Shown: positions 1-7,697 of the stretch, one piece after another | How positions within the stretch are numbered: the stretch's first letter is position 1 | Layout of the letters: each line of letters opens with the position of its first letter | Made by a program: the position numbers and the translations under genes | Assembly (NCBI GenBank): GCA_016748015.1 | Contig: JAAOMT010000283.1 | Span: forward strand, 45,829 to 63,721 | Source: Geosiphon pyriformis | Lineage: Eukaryota; Glomeromycota; Glomeromycetes; Archaeosporales; Geosiphonaceae | Reading direction: 5' to 3' | Length of the DNA: 17,893 bases | The notes under the pieces: model-generated | The model's database searches: none | Seen by the model: the letters and a program-made list of their open reading frames with translations, nothing else | What the model was told of the DNA's origin: nothing

Positions 1-1
1 A

Positions 2-1168
2 AGAAAAAATACATACCAACCACCCCAAAGACGCAGCCAGGAAGTCAGTGACAGTCGAAATAATTGCTCGTCGTGCCAGGAATTCAGAACAAAAACACAC
101 GCCTGCCATTTTTGCAAACGCATAGGACATTTGATTAGTCAATGTCGAACGCGAATGATGCAAGAAGCACGCGAAAATAATTACTATGCACCACCCCAAA
201 TGCCCAGAAACCAGTACATGCCAATACCACGCCAATATTCCACCACGTATCAAAATCAAGGAGCTTACCAGCAACAGCCCATGATAGCCAACCCGAATTG
301 GTGTCCTGAGGCCCGAAATCAGCCCATGTGGAACCAGAACGCGTTGGTCCAGAGGAATCCAAACCGCGCCGGAACCAATCAGCAAACCAATCCAAACTAC
401 CAAAATTATCAACAAACTTACCTTAATATACTGGAAAACCTGATCATCGGAAACAATGATGGTAGAAACATAAACAGAACCAAGAATTCCTCCAAATTGA
501 GCCAGACAATACCACCAGCAGTTGCCACCGAAAATAGCAGCCTTGCAGCTATTTTTCCTTTTGAATTAGAGGAAAACGAGACTATGTTCAGTGGAGCAGC
601 ATTGGATGAAAAATGCCCAATCACTGCTATGTATACGGAAGCCACTGTAAACAATACCCCAATCAAACTTATCTTAGACAGCGGATCCACTGGAAGCATC
701 GTAATGCTTCAACTAGTAAACCAACTGGGTTTCAAAGTTGATTGTGCTGCGACGTCCCAAATCATAACAGCTGATGGAAGTACAAAGCTGCCTCATGGCG
801 AAATCGACTCATTCCCTTTCGAAATTAACGGCATAGTAATACCTACAAAAGTATTAGTAATGGACACTACACAATATCAAGTGTTAGTAGGGAATAACTG
901 GCTAACAAAAACCAATGCCACCCTAGACTGGACCACCCAAGAGCTTCTGATTAATTATAATGGCCACCAGGCCAAAATTCCAGCCACCTGTGGCCACTTC
1001 CAAAAACCCAGCGCCAACCAAAAACCTACCTTCGAATTTGAGAAAAATCCAGCACTACCAGCCATCGAAACCTATCAGCTCTTTTGGGCTGATGACCAAA
1101 GAACAGGACTACCAGCCATACCAACGTGGACCAGCGAAGAAAGATCTGAATGGAACCAGGTAAGTTAA
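2..1168 (+). CDS. Gag C-terminus (nucleocapsid) fused to retroviral-type aspartic protease, 5' partial
   Basis: The frame is open from the left edge, so this is the tail of a longer Gag-Pro polyprotein; the TTG at 131 is not a true start. A CCHC knuckle lies at 104-145, preceded by a CSSC pair at 65-76. Next comes an Asn/Gln/Pro/Tyr-rich linker (about 146-530). The protease domain follows: LILDSGSTGS has its catalytic Asp at 677-679, and VLVGNNWL (about 877-903) matches the second conserved G-x-x-W/F-L segment of retropepsins. Retropepsins act as homodimers and cut the Gag-Pol polyprotein inside the particle. The catalytic Asp-Ser-Gly is intact, unlike in the three minus-strand copies. The frame ends at TAA 1166 followed at once by TGA 1169. 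Homology to copies A and B continues in another frame, so this end probably reflects a frame change. Confidence 0.85.
   Translation, partial: RKNTYQPPQRRSQEVSDSRNNCSSCQEFRTKTHACHFCKRIGHLISQCRTRMMQEARENNYYAPPQMPRNQYMPIPRQYSTTYQNQGAYQQQPMIANPNWCPEARNQPMWNQNALVQRNPNRAGTNQQTNPNYQNYQQTYLNILENLIIGNNDGRNINRTKNSSKLSQTIPPAVATENSSLAAIFPFELEENETMFSGAALDEKCPITAMYTEATVNNTPIKLILDSGSTGSIVMLQLVNQLGFKVDCAATSQIITADGSTKLPHGEIDSFPFEINGIVIPTKVLVMDTTQYQVLVGNNWLTKTNATLDWTTQELLINYNGHQAKIPATCGHFQKPSANQKPTFEFEKNPALPAIETYQLFWADDQRTGLPAIPTWTSEERSEWNQVS
104..145 (+). other. Gag CCHC zinc knuckle
   Basis: The translation CHFCKRIGHLISQC fits C-x2-C-x4-H-x4-C exactly. Such knuckles bind one zinc ion and package genomic RNA in retroelement nucleocapsids. 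It lies upstream of the protease, as expected for Gag. Equivalent but eroded knuckles occur in copy A (10013-10054) and copy B (15112-15153). Confidence 0.9.
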
Positions 1169-1290
1169 TGAAGAAACCACCAGCGATGCAGACCAAAGCT
1201 AGAATGCTCGGTTTGCAAGAAGAAACTCTTGTCTATGACTGTGTGCAGCGCACTGGACGAAGACCCAAGAAACCCCACCCACTACTATTG
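1162..1290 (+). pseudogene. Displaced-frame segment joining protease to the Cys-rich domain
   Basis: Between the protease frame and the dUTPase frame (both in phase 2), phase 1 is open and encodes LGLQEETLVYDCVQRTG around 1207-1257. Copies A and B encode a similar segment just before the Cys-rich domain (A: ELQEKAVLYGS; B: KLQKKTVFYKS). In copy A it runs in the same frame as the following YYYC motif. The parsimonious reading is that E1 suffered two compensating frame changes, one near 1160 and one in the C-rich run near 1270-1285. A programmed shift cannot be excluded from one sequence. Confidence 0.5.
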
Positions 1291-2746
1291 TAACTGTTGT
1301 AACAAAGAAAAATACGGTTACCCAGAAAGACATGGAAAATGGGACGAGGAACCGTGCCTCGCTTGTGGAGAACCGTTACCAAGAGGGTGCGACTGGAATG
1401 ACTTACCAGGCAGAGGAGGAACATGTGATGCAACTTGCCAATACATGATTCTCATCTGTGACTGGGTAAAAGGAGGAACGCCGTTCGAAGCAGTGTTCAA
1501 CAGAGCGTTAAAAAGACTACAGCACTACCCACACGACGAGAACGAGTTGTACAACACCGCACAAGCCAAAGTAAGAGGAGGAACCGCCGAAGAAATACGA
1601 CGTTGGAAAGAGTCAGCCGAAGTAGCCAACGAAATCACCAGCTACAACATGTTCGACCCAGTAGACGAATTCCAGGACTACTACCAACAACTATGCCCCA
1701 CTCGACAAGAGCAAGAACAATACCTCGCCCAAATTAACACTTACCTCTGCGAAAACTGTCTCATCCCGTGCCAAAGTCAGTGCTGTGAAGAGTGTCAAGA
1801 CGAAAGGAACTTAGAAAGAAAAATGGAAATTGAGAATCAGCAGTCTCAAAATCAATCAATAAATCAACAAGACTCACCTGACGGTCCCAAGTCAGAAAAA
1901 TTTATAGCCTATACCGATCTAGAACAGGTAACCGACATCCGATACTTCAACAATAGACACTTAGGAATAATACCTGAAAGAGCCCATCCAACTGACGCCA
2001 GATTTGATCTACGTTATCTGGAAGACCAATCCACAACGTTACCACCCAGGAGCATCACCAAAATCGACCTAAAAATAGCGGTTGAAATTCCGCCAGGAAT
2101 AATGGTTCAAATGGCATCGCAATCAAGCCTCGCAAAAAAAGGAATAAGCGTTCAAAGAGGAGTAATTGACTCCGGATACACTGGAAATTTGATGGTTTTG
2201 CTACAGAACAATTCAGAAAAGCCTTATACTATTGAATCTAAGGAAAAGATTGCACAAGCAATTTTCCTACCATTGGTAAAAATTGGGAAATTCATGTCAG
2301 TGAAAAATCATGAGGAATTATCACAAACAACGAGAGGAACTTTTGGTTTCGGATCGACAGGAAAAGGAATTGAAGCGAATTTTGCTGAAACAATAGAGGA
2401 AAAAAGCGAAGTAATTAAAAATGAGCGGTCCATCATGCTCCTACCATATGGAAAATCAGAAATAAGAATAAAAAGGACAATTAAAGAAAAAGACCTAATA
2501 TTTGAGCCCTACCCAGAAACTTGCCAACAGTTTCTCATAGGACTTACTAACCTTTTTATTCCAGCTAATAAAGCTCAATGGATAAAAATTCCTATCGCAA
2601 ACACCACAGAAGAACCCGTCTACATTCCAGAAGATACCATCATTGGATACCTCGGAACGGAGCTAGAAAATGCGTCAACACCACAAGAAATTCTAAATTT
2701 CCCAGAAATTGCCCTCTACTGTGAACTTACTTCAATAAATTGGTAA
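1229..2746 (+). CDS. Cysteine-rich domain plus dUTPase, between protease and reverse transcriptase
   Basis: The frame is open from 1172; its first ATG is at 1235. An N-terminal Cys cluster (about 1280-1480: YYCNCC, PCLAC, TCDATC) is followed by a second, LCENCLIPCQSQCCEEC (about 1745-1795). The dUTPase has all five family motifs in order: DARFDLRY (1994-2017), the PPG...SQSSLAKKG segment (2090-2143), GVIDSGYTG (2159-2185), KIAQAIFL (2246-2269) and RGTFGFGSTG (2333-2362). dUTPase hydrolyses dUTP to dUMP and limits uracil incorporation into cDNA. The motif 3 Asp is present, but motif 2 has SQSSLA where the family, and copies A and B, have Arg at the Gln position (2120-2122); activity is doubtful. 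After motif 5 comes a beta-rich stretch (about 2400-2740) of the kind often found before reverse transcriptase. TAA at 2744 is probably a premature stop, because protein-like sequence continues in frame. Confidence 0.85.
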   Translation: MSMTVCSALDEDPRNPTHYYCNCCNKEKYGYPERHGKWDEEPCLACGEPLPRGCDWNDLPGRGGTCDATCQYMILICDWVKGGTPFEAVFNRALKRLQHYPHDENELYNTAQAKVRGGTAEEIRRWKESAEVANEITSYNMFDPVDEFQDYYQQLCPTRQEQEQYLAQINTYLCENCLIPCQSQCCEECQDERNLERKMEIENQQSQNQSINQQDSPDGPKSEKFIAYTDLEQVTDIRYFNNRHLGIIPERAHPTDARFDLRYLEDQSTTLPPRSITKIDLKIAVEIPPGIMVQMASQSSLAKKGISVQRGVIDSGYTGNLMVLLQNNSEKPYTIESKEKIAQAIFLPLVKIGKFMSVKNHEELSQTTRGTFGFGSTGKGIEANFAETIEEKSEVIKNERSIMLLPYGKSEIRIKRTIKEKDLIFEPYPETCQQFLIGLTNLFIPANKAQWIKIPIANTTEEPVYIPEDTIIGYLGTELENASTPQEILNFPEIALYCELTSINW

Positions 2747-2905
2747 CAACCGGTAGAATGCTATCAATTTACGCCAGTAGAATTGGCCAAATTAAACATT
2801 GAAACAATGGATCCTGACCAACAGCGACAATTAAAAGCATTAATTTTAAAATACTCTGATATATTTTCAAGAAATGGCAAATTTGAAAGAACCAACTTGG
2901 TTTAA

Positions 2906-4195
2906 CACCAAATCCCCACTGGAGATGCCAGACCTGAAAAACAACACGCTTACCGTGTTCCACCAATGGAGCATAATTTTATCAGAGAAGAAGTCCAAAG
3001 CATGTTAGAAAAAGGAATAATACAACCATCAATGAGCCCATGGTCTTCACCAGTTGTTTTAGTAAGAAAAAAGAACGGAAAAATTAGATTTTGCGTCGAC
3101 TATCGCAAACTAAACAGCAAAACAACCAAAGACTCATACCCAATACCGTTAATTGATGAAATCTTTGACATTTTTGGAGGAGCAAAATGGTTTTCTACAC
3201 TGGACTTGACCAGTGGGTACTGGCAAGTGGAAATGGACCCAAAGGACAGGCATAAAACAGCATTCACAACACAAAATGGCAATTATGAGTTCAATGTAAT
3301 GCCATTTGGATTAACAAACGCTCCCGCGACATTCCAAAGACTAATGGACGTAATTTACTCTGAAATCCTGTGGCAATCCGTTGTTGTCTACTTGGATAAT
3401 ACAAATGTTTTCTCGTCAAAATTCATAGATCATCTCCAACATTTACAACAAGTTTTTGAGAGATTGAGACACGCTGGACTTAAACTAAATCTAGAAAAAT
3501 GTTTCTTTGGGAAAAATGAGCTAGCATTTTTAGGACATGTAGTTGGAAAAAATGGAATAAAACCAGATCCATCAAAAATAGACAAAGTGAAAAATTTTCC
3601 AGTACCTCGAAACGTCTCAGAAGTTAGAAGCTTTTTAGGACTCGCATCTTACTACCGCCGCTTTGTAGAAAACTTTTCAAACATCGCCAAACCCCTTAAT
3701 TACCTACTATCTAAAAATGTGAAGTTTGAATGGACTGAAGCACAACAAAAAGCTTTTGAGTACCTTAGACAAAAGCTCATTGAATCACCAATAATGATCT
3801 ATCCGAATTTCAACAAGAAATTCATTTTGGCCACAGATGCCTCTGGAACTGGACTTGGAGCCATTCTGTCACAAAAAAATGATAATGGAAAAGAACGTGT
3901 AATCGCTTATGCCAGCAGAAGTCTCAGTACGGCAGAACAAAACTACGCAGCACATGAACTTGAATGCTTAGCAGTAGTCTGGAGTTGTGTTCACTTTGAC
4001 ACATATTTACGGTACCAACCTTTTGAGATTACAACAGATCATAGAGGTCTGGTCTGGTTAAATAACAAGAAAGCACTAAAAAGAAAATATGCCAAATGGT
4101 CACAAACGTTAGCATCATACGATTATATTATCAAATACAAAGAAGGTACCAAAAATGCTAATGCCGACTGTTTGTCAAGAATGAGACACACATAA
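2906..4195 (+). CDS. Reverse transcriptase and RNase H of a Ty3-like Pol, catalytically damaged
   Basis: The frame is open from just after a TAA at 2903; the first ATG is at 2966. It is in the same phase as the dUTPase frame, and 2747-2902 also encodes Pol-like sequence, so the TAAs at 2744 and 2903 interrupt one polyprotein. Reverse transcriptase landmarks are WSSPVVLVRKKNGKIRFCVD, the motif A Asp in TLDLTSGYWQ (3203-3205), MPFGLTNAPATFQ, and YLDN (3389-3400). The last is the YxDD box with its second catalytic Asp changed to Asn at 3398-3400. RNase H follows, with its first Asp in ATDASGTGLGA (3836-3838), the Glu in AAHELECLAVVW and the Asp in TTDHRGL (4037-4039). The product copies RNA to DNA and degrades the RNA strand in cytoplasmic particles. 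Loss of the YxDD Asp should abolish polymerisation. Confidence 0.9.
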   Translation, partial: HQIPTGDARPEKQHAYRVPPMEHNFIREEVQSMLEKGIIQPSMSPWSSPVVLVRKKNGKIRFCVDYRKLNSKTTKDSYPIPLIDEIFDIFGGAKWFSTLDLTSGYWQVEMDPKDRHKTAFTTQNGNYEFNVMPFGLTNAPATFQRLMDVIYSEILWQSVVVYLDNTNVFSSKFIDHLQHLQQVFERLRHAGLKLNLEKCFFGKNELAFLGHVVGKNGIKPDPSKIDKVKNFPVPRNVSEVRSFLGLASYYRRFVENFSNIAKPLNYLLSKNVKFEWTEAQQKAFEYLRQKLIESPIMIYPNFNKKFILATDASGTGLGAILSQKNDNGKERVIAYASRSLSTAEQNYAAHELECLAVVWSCVHFDTYLRYQPFEITTDHRGLVWLNNKKALKRKYAKWSQTLASYDYIIKYKEGTKNANADCLSRMRHT

Positions 4196-4224
4196 AAATC
4201 ACCAACCCACCCACCACAACAACA

Positions 4225-5601
4225 ATGAACAATCACCTTTACAAAAACCTCAGCCAATACTTGGAAACACTACAAATAGACGAAGAAATGCCAGTAAAAG
4301 AACTAATTAAACTCCAAAAATTAGCAAAACACTATTTCATCCAAAATTACATACTTTATTACCAGAATTAACAAAATCCAGATAATCCATTAAGAGTTAT
4401 AACCACGGATGAAAAAGAAACTATCTTATTTAACATGCACTCAGATATTCATTCAGGCCACTTTGAAAAAACAGCAACCATCCAACATGCAACTAGCCGT
4501 TACTATTGGCCAAAAATGAGCTCAGACATAATCCAATACATAAGAAATTGTGACCCATGCCAATGAAAAGGAGGAGCAAAAACAACGGAATTATTAAGAC
4601 CAATAAAAGTTGGACAGCCATTTGACAGAATCGGAATTGATTTAGTTGGACCCTTACCAATAACAACAAGAAACAACCGTTATATTGCAGTAGCCATGGA
4701 CTATCTCACCAAATGGCCAGAAGCTAGAGCTATTAAAACAGCTGATGCTATTTCCGTAGCTCAATTCGTACATGAAGACTTAATTTGCTGACATAGATGT
4801 CCACAAGAATTGCTACCAAATCAAGGCACACACTTTGTAAACAGCACCTTAAAAGAACTTAGCCAAAAATTTGGAATCAAACAACCACTGTCATCACCAT
4901 ACCACTCTCAAACAAATGGATTAGTTGAAAGATTTAATTGCACATTATGCAAATCACTGGCGAAAATTAGTAACGAACATGAAAAAGAATGGGATTTGTT
5001 CATACCAGCAGTACTATTAGCATATAGAACAGTAAAACAAGATACTACACAATTCACACCGTTTGAACTAGTTTATGGAAGAAAAGCCACATTACCCGTT
5101 GAACTTACTATCTCAACTTATCCGAGTAACACTATCACGGAAGCAACATTCCAGGAAACACTACTTAGAAAAACATATGAATTAATGGGAACTTTAGAAA
5201 ACAAAAGAAGAAAAGCAGCACAAAATATTGAACAATCACAAGAACAACAAAAAGTGAGACATGATAACCAGTTACCAGATAATATAATTAGCTACAAAAT
5301 TGGAGATAAAGTATTGTTGCATCGTACAAAAATGGAAAAACGGAGTGGAAAATTTGATCACAAGTGGGATGGACCATTTTATATTCACGAAATACTTGGA
5401 AATGGAGCATACAAGCTAAGACTAGATGATAAAATATTAAGAAAAGCAGCACATGGTAACCGGCTGAAATTCTATTACAGTAAACCAGTAATAACAACAA
5501 AAACACCCAGAATTGGTACACAATTACCTTTAATTCTACCAGAACAAATTCCACAAGATTTAGAACCAATAGTTTTAATTGAACATTATTCGAAAAAATA
5601 A
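4225..5601 (+). pseudogene. Integrase, broken by three stops and a catalytic substitution
   Basis: The phase changes from 2 (RNase H) to 1 near 4180. The integrase frame is interrupted by TAA 4369, TGA 4564 and TGA 4789, leaving 4810-5601 as the longest open part. The zinc-binding HHCC domain is visible (SDIHSGHF, then NCDPC at 4546-4560). The catalytic core shows its first Asp in GIDLVGPLP (4639-4641) and its Glu in TNGLVERFN (4927-4929). Asn replaces the second catalytic Asp in LPNQGTHF (4819-4821). A C-terminal KWDGPFYI matches the GPY/F module; I see no chromodomain. Integrase inserts the cDNA into the host chromosome; this copy cannot. Two of the stops (4564, 4789) sit where Ty3 integrases commonly have Arg, consistent with CGA to TGA. 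Confidence 0.88.
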
Positions 5602-6343
5602 TTAATCTTAGATCACAGCAAAAATGATTTAACAACCATAAAAACGCATGCAAAAGATTTCAAAATAACATTCAAAATTAAAACAATGATACTTATTCCA
5701 GAAAACATCAACAATATAACTCAACAATTAGTTGAAAGCTTACAACAATTAAAATCCGATCTAGAAATCACAGTTAATAGCTCCAAAATAACATACATAA
5801 AAAGAACAATAGAAAATCCAAAAACAAGAAAAGAACATAATTTCGAACTATATAATATTGCCAAATATAACAACAAATTTATTAGCAAAGTTATTGAAAA
5901 ATTAGAGATAGCATTGGGCAATACATTAATAATGGAAGAAATAGAAATAAGTGAATTAACACCAGACACATTTAGCAACTTGAAAACGAAATTCCCAATT
6001 AATTACTGTTATTATTAACTAGGAAAGCACTTGAACATACAAACATTATACTCAAAAGACTCAACTAGAGTGTTTGACAAAACAACTATCCAACTATTAG
6101 AACCTTTCATTGGAAAAACCAACACTACATTCTATTCAAAAACAGTTTACAGAATTTTCAAAGCATTTGAAAACTGTCACAAATTATTGTTTGAACATAA
6201 TAACAACCAACAGTATTGGACGACTTACCAACTCGCAATTTCAAGAATTACAACAACAAATTAATAACACAGTATTGAATCACTATAGTAACTTAGAATT
6301 TAATGAAAAAATTAACTTCAATTTTGATGGAGCTCAATCTTGA
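5602..6343 (+). pseudogene. Unrecognised post-integrase reading frame, broken
   Basis: This stretch continues the integrase phase after TAA 5599-5601. It is open to TAA 6016, resumes to 6264, and the best protein-like reading then moves to phase 2 (FQELQQQINNTVL) and ends at 6341-6343, immediately before the polypurine tract. Together it amounts to about 245 codons, with an ATG-led 110-codon segment at 5686-6018. The composition is Asn/Lys/Ile-rich and looks mainly helical (NITQQLVESLQQLKSDLEI). I see no signal peptide, membrane segment, zinc motif or chromodomain, so the position resembles env of retroviruses but the content does not. It may be a C-terminal extension of integrase or a separate accessory protein. 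I do not recognise the family. Confidence 0.5.
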
Positions 6344-6353
6344 AAGGAGAGGA
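6342..6353 (+). promoter_or_regulatory. Polypurine tract (plus-strand primer)
   Basis: GAAAGGAGAGGA is an all-purine run ending three bases before the TGTTAC start of the 3' LTR. That is the position and composition expected for the RNase H-resistant primer of plus-strand DNA synthesis. Confidence 0.75.
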
Positions 6354-6456
6354 TAATGTTACAGTTTAAGAATTTAGCAAAAAGAATCATAAAAATAATA
6401 CAAACTATTCAATCATAATATAGCACAGTAATAATCTTAGAAAGGTAATGATTAAC

Positions 6457-6548
6457 ATAGTAGCAAACACCATCTCGCAATAGTGGCAAGCACCAGTTCA
6501 CAATAGCAGCCAACACCAACTGGTGATAGCAGCAAACACCAGGTTGAA
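6457..6548 (+). repeat. Four tandem 23-bp repeats in U3 of the E1 LTR
   Basis: Four exactly 23-bp units start at 6457, 6480, 6503 and 6526. Each begins ATAG(T/C)(A/G)GC and shares a central (C/A)A(A/G)CACCA core, with the last six or seven bases variable. They end 41 bp before the TATA-like box, the usual place for LTR enhancer repeats. No equivalent array is seen in the LTRs of copies A or B. Confidence 0.85.
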
Positions 6549-6589
6549 ATATCAAAAAGAAAGTATTTTCTCATAGAACTACAAACATG

Positions 6590-6597
6590 TATATATA
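6590..6597 (+). promoter_or_regulatory. TATA-like box of the E1 LTR
   Basis: TATATATA occurs within ATGTATATATACAG. Copies A and B have almost the same sequence, ATGTATATATAG, on the minus strand in their LTRs (12368-12375 and 17442-17449), which supports a conserved promoter element. The transcription start is not determinable here. Confidence 0.55.
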
Positions 6598-6811
6598 CAG
6601 TAGTTTTAATATTGGGAAATAATCAATCAAGTAATAAAAATCATAACTTATCAAGCAATAGATCCAATTTTATCCAACAAACTCCACTTTAAATCATACT
6701 TTCAAATTAAATATCCCAAGAAACCTTTAAAATCAAAAAGAAATGAAAAAGAATATTTAAAACTGAACTATCACAACCCAAAGTATTAAGAAACTTACTT
6801 GTATTATTTAT

Positions 6812-6874
6812 TGAATGAAACTATCATTCATCAACTGAATCCCTTGGAAGAATAATCCTTGATCAAGATTATTC
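6812..6874 (+). other. Paired hairpins in the E1 LTR
   Basis: Hairpin 1 at 6812-6830 pairs TGAATGA with TCATTCA over a 5-base loop. Hairpin 2 at 6850-6874 is a 25-base near-perfect palindrome with arms GAATAATC and GATTATTC around the core TTGATCAA. The LTRs of A and B carry two hairpins in the same order and with similar spacing, despite little primary sequence identity in hairpin 1. Confidence 0.55.
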
Positions 6875-7189
6875 ACGTTGTTATTAATTGATAAAAGCTT
6901 TATTGTGAGAATTAGAAAAGCACTAAAGACCATTAACATTCTGTGTTTCTAGATTAGAGAAACACATCAGGCAATTGCAAGGATAGCCTCAGAGAAGACC
7001 CCAGACAGTGGGTAGATTTCAGTTCAGCCTCTGAGAAGGAGTACATAAACACACACAACAATCAAGAATTAAAGAATAACTTACATTGCGACAGTAAAAA
7101 GAAAGCCTTCAGTGTAACAGTGACATTATCACACAAATAGAATTGAGGAACTCATGAAAGACTGATTGCAATTAAAGCGAGATATCAGC

Positions 7190-7697
7190 AATTAAATATA
7201 ACAAGAAAACCATTCCATAACACCGGCACTTATGCGTGTTGTCTGTTAAAGGTGATTTGTAATTCCTGCATATTCCAGTTAAGAGTAGTATTGGCTTTGG
7301 CTAGCCAATTATTTCTGACAAGAGCTTAGTATTAAGTGGCTTCCATGACTAATACTTTGGTCGGAATTTGAATTCCATTTATTTTAAAGAGGAAGTTGTT
7401 AATCTCTCTTATTGGGGTTTTAATGTTTCCGTCAGTGGTAATTATTTTAGCTGTAGCAGCACAATCTACTCAGCAACCTAGTTGATCCATGAATTGTTTA
7501 ATGATTATACTACCTGCAAATCTACTATCAAGAATTAGCTTAATATCTAAATTTCTGACTCTAGCATTGGCGTACATAGCCATTATTGGTTTGTCCGGGT
7601 TGATGGTGGCTCCACTAAAAAGGTTGGTTGTTTTCAGGCTGTTGATGTTAAAAGAAAATATAGCAGCAAGGATCATGTCTTCCATAATAGTGGTTAA
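7190..7697 (-). pseudogene. Fragment C: isolated protease region of a related element
   Basis: The minus-strand translation begins near ILAAIFSF and continues through LFSGATINPDKPIMAMYANA, KLILDSRFAGS and QFMDQLGC. It matches the E1 protease (AAIFPFELEENETMFSGAA, LILDSGSTGS). Downstream, NNWLAKANTTLNW matches the second retropepsin segment, with two stops just before it, and similarity fades near 7190. The active-site glycine is changed, giving DSR (Gly to Arg at 7521-7523). On the minus strand this protease lies after the dUTPase of copy A, the wrong order for one element, so it is a separate fragment joined there by deletion or recombination. Positions 7120-7189, up to the E1 LTR, show nothing recognisable. 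Confidence 0.75.

Larger units (their letters stand above)
1..7119 (+). mobile_element. E1: Ty3/gypsy-type LTR retrotransposon carrying a dUTPase, 5' end outside window
   Basis: The domain order read directly from translation is Gag zinc knuckle, protease, Cys-rich domain, dUTPase, reverse transcriptase, RNase H, integrase, extra 3' frame, polypurine tract and 3' LTR. Integrase downstream of RNase H is the Ty3/gypsy order; Ty1/copia has it before reverse transcriptase. The 5' LTR, primer-binding site and Gag capsid must lie left of position 1. From 1 to about 2740 the DNA is comparatively GC- and CpG-rich and nearly free of stops. Beyond that it becomes A-rich and stops accumulate. The copy is not autonomous, because both reverse transcriptase and integrase lack a catalytic aspartate. 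The right boundary at 7119 is inferred from a terminal inverted repeat, TGTTAC...GTAACA. Confidence 0.85.
6357..7119 (+). repeat. 3' long terminal repeat of E1
   Basis: The segment starts TGTTACAG directly after the polypurine tract and ends GTGTAACA, giving a 6-bp terminal inverted repeat with the canonical TG...CA ends. The length of 763 bp agrees closely with the 769 bp deduced independently for the LTR of copy B. It contains a 4 x 23-bp tandem repeat, a TATA-like box at 6590-6597 and two successive hairpins at 6812-6874. No protein-coding frame is apparent. The right edge cannot be confirmed without the 5' LTR, which is outside the window, so target-site duplication could not be checked. 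Confidence 0.65.

Noticed and set aside
135-699. Minus-strand open frames opposite the E1 Gag/protease region.
   Set aside because: They are antisense shadows of the well-supported plus-strand zinc knuckle and protease frame.
1160-1219. Possible 60-base intron: CAG/GTAAGT at the end of the protease frame, with AAG at 1219 restoring phase with the dUTPase frame and removing both stops.
   Set aside because: The donor matches the consensus well, but the acceptor is a weak AAG and no good branch point is seen. Copies A and B also encode conserved protein across the presumed intron in another phase, so frame changes explain it better. Transcript data would settle it.
5288-5653. Minus-strand 121-codon open frame opposite the integrase C-terminus.
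   Set aside because: The plus strand carries the GPY/F integrase module; the hydrophobic antisense translation follows from the A-rich coding strand.
5602-6343. Retroviral-type envelope gene.
   Set aside because: It has the right position, but I see no signal peptide, transmembrane segment, furin-like site or cysteine pattern.
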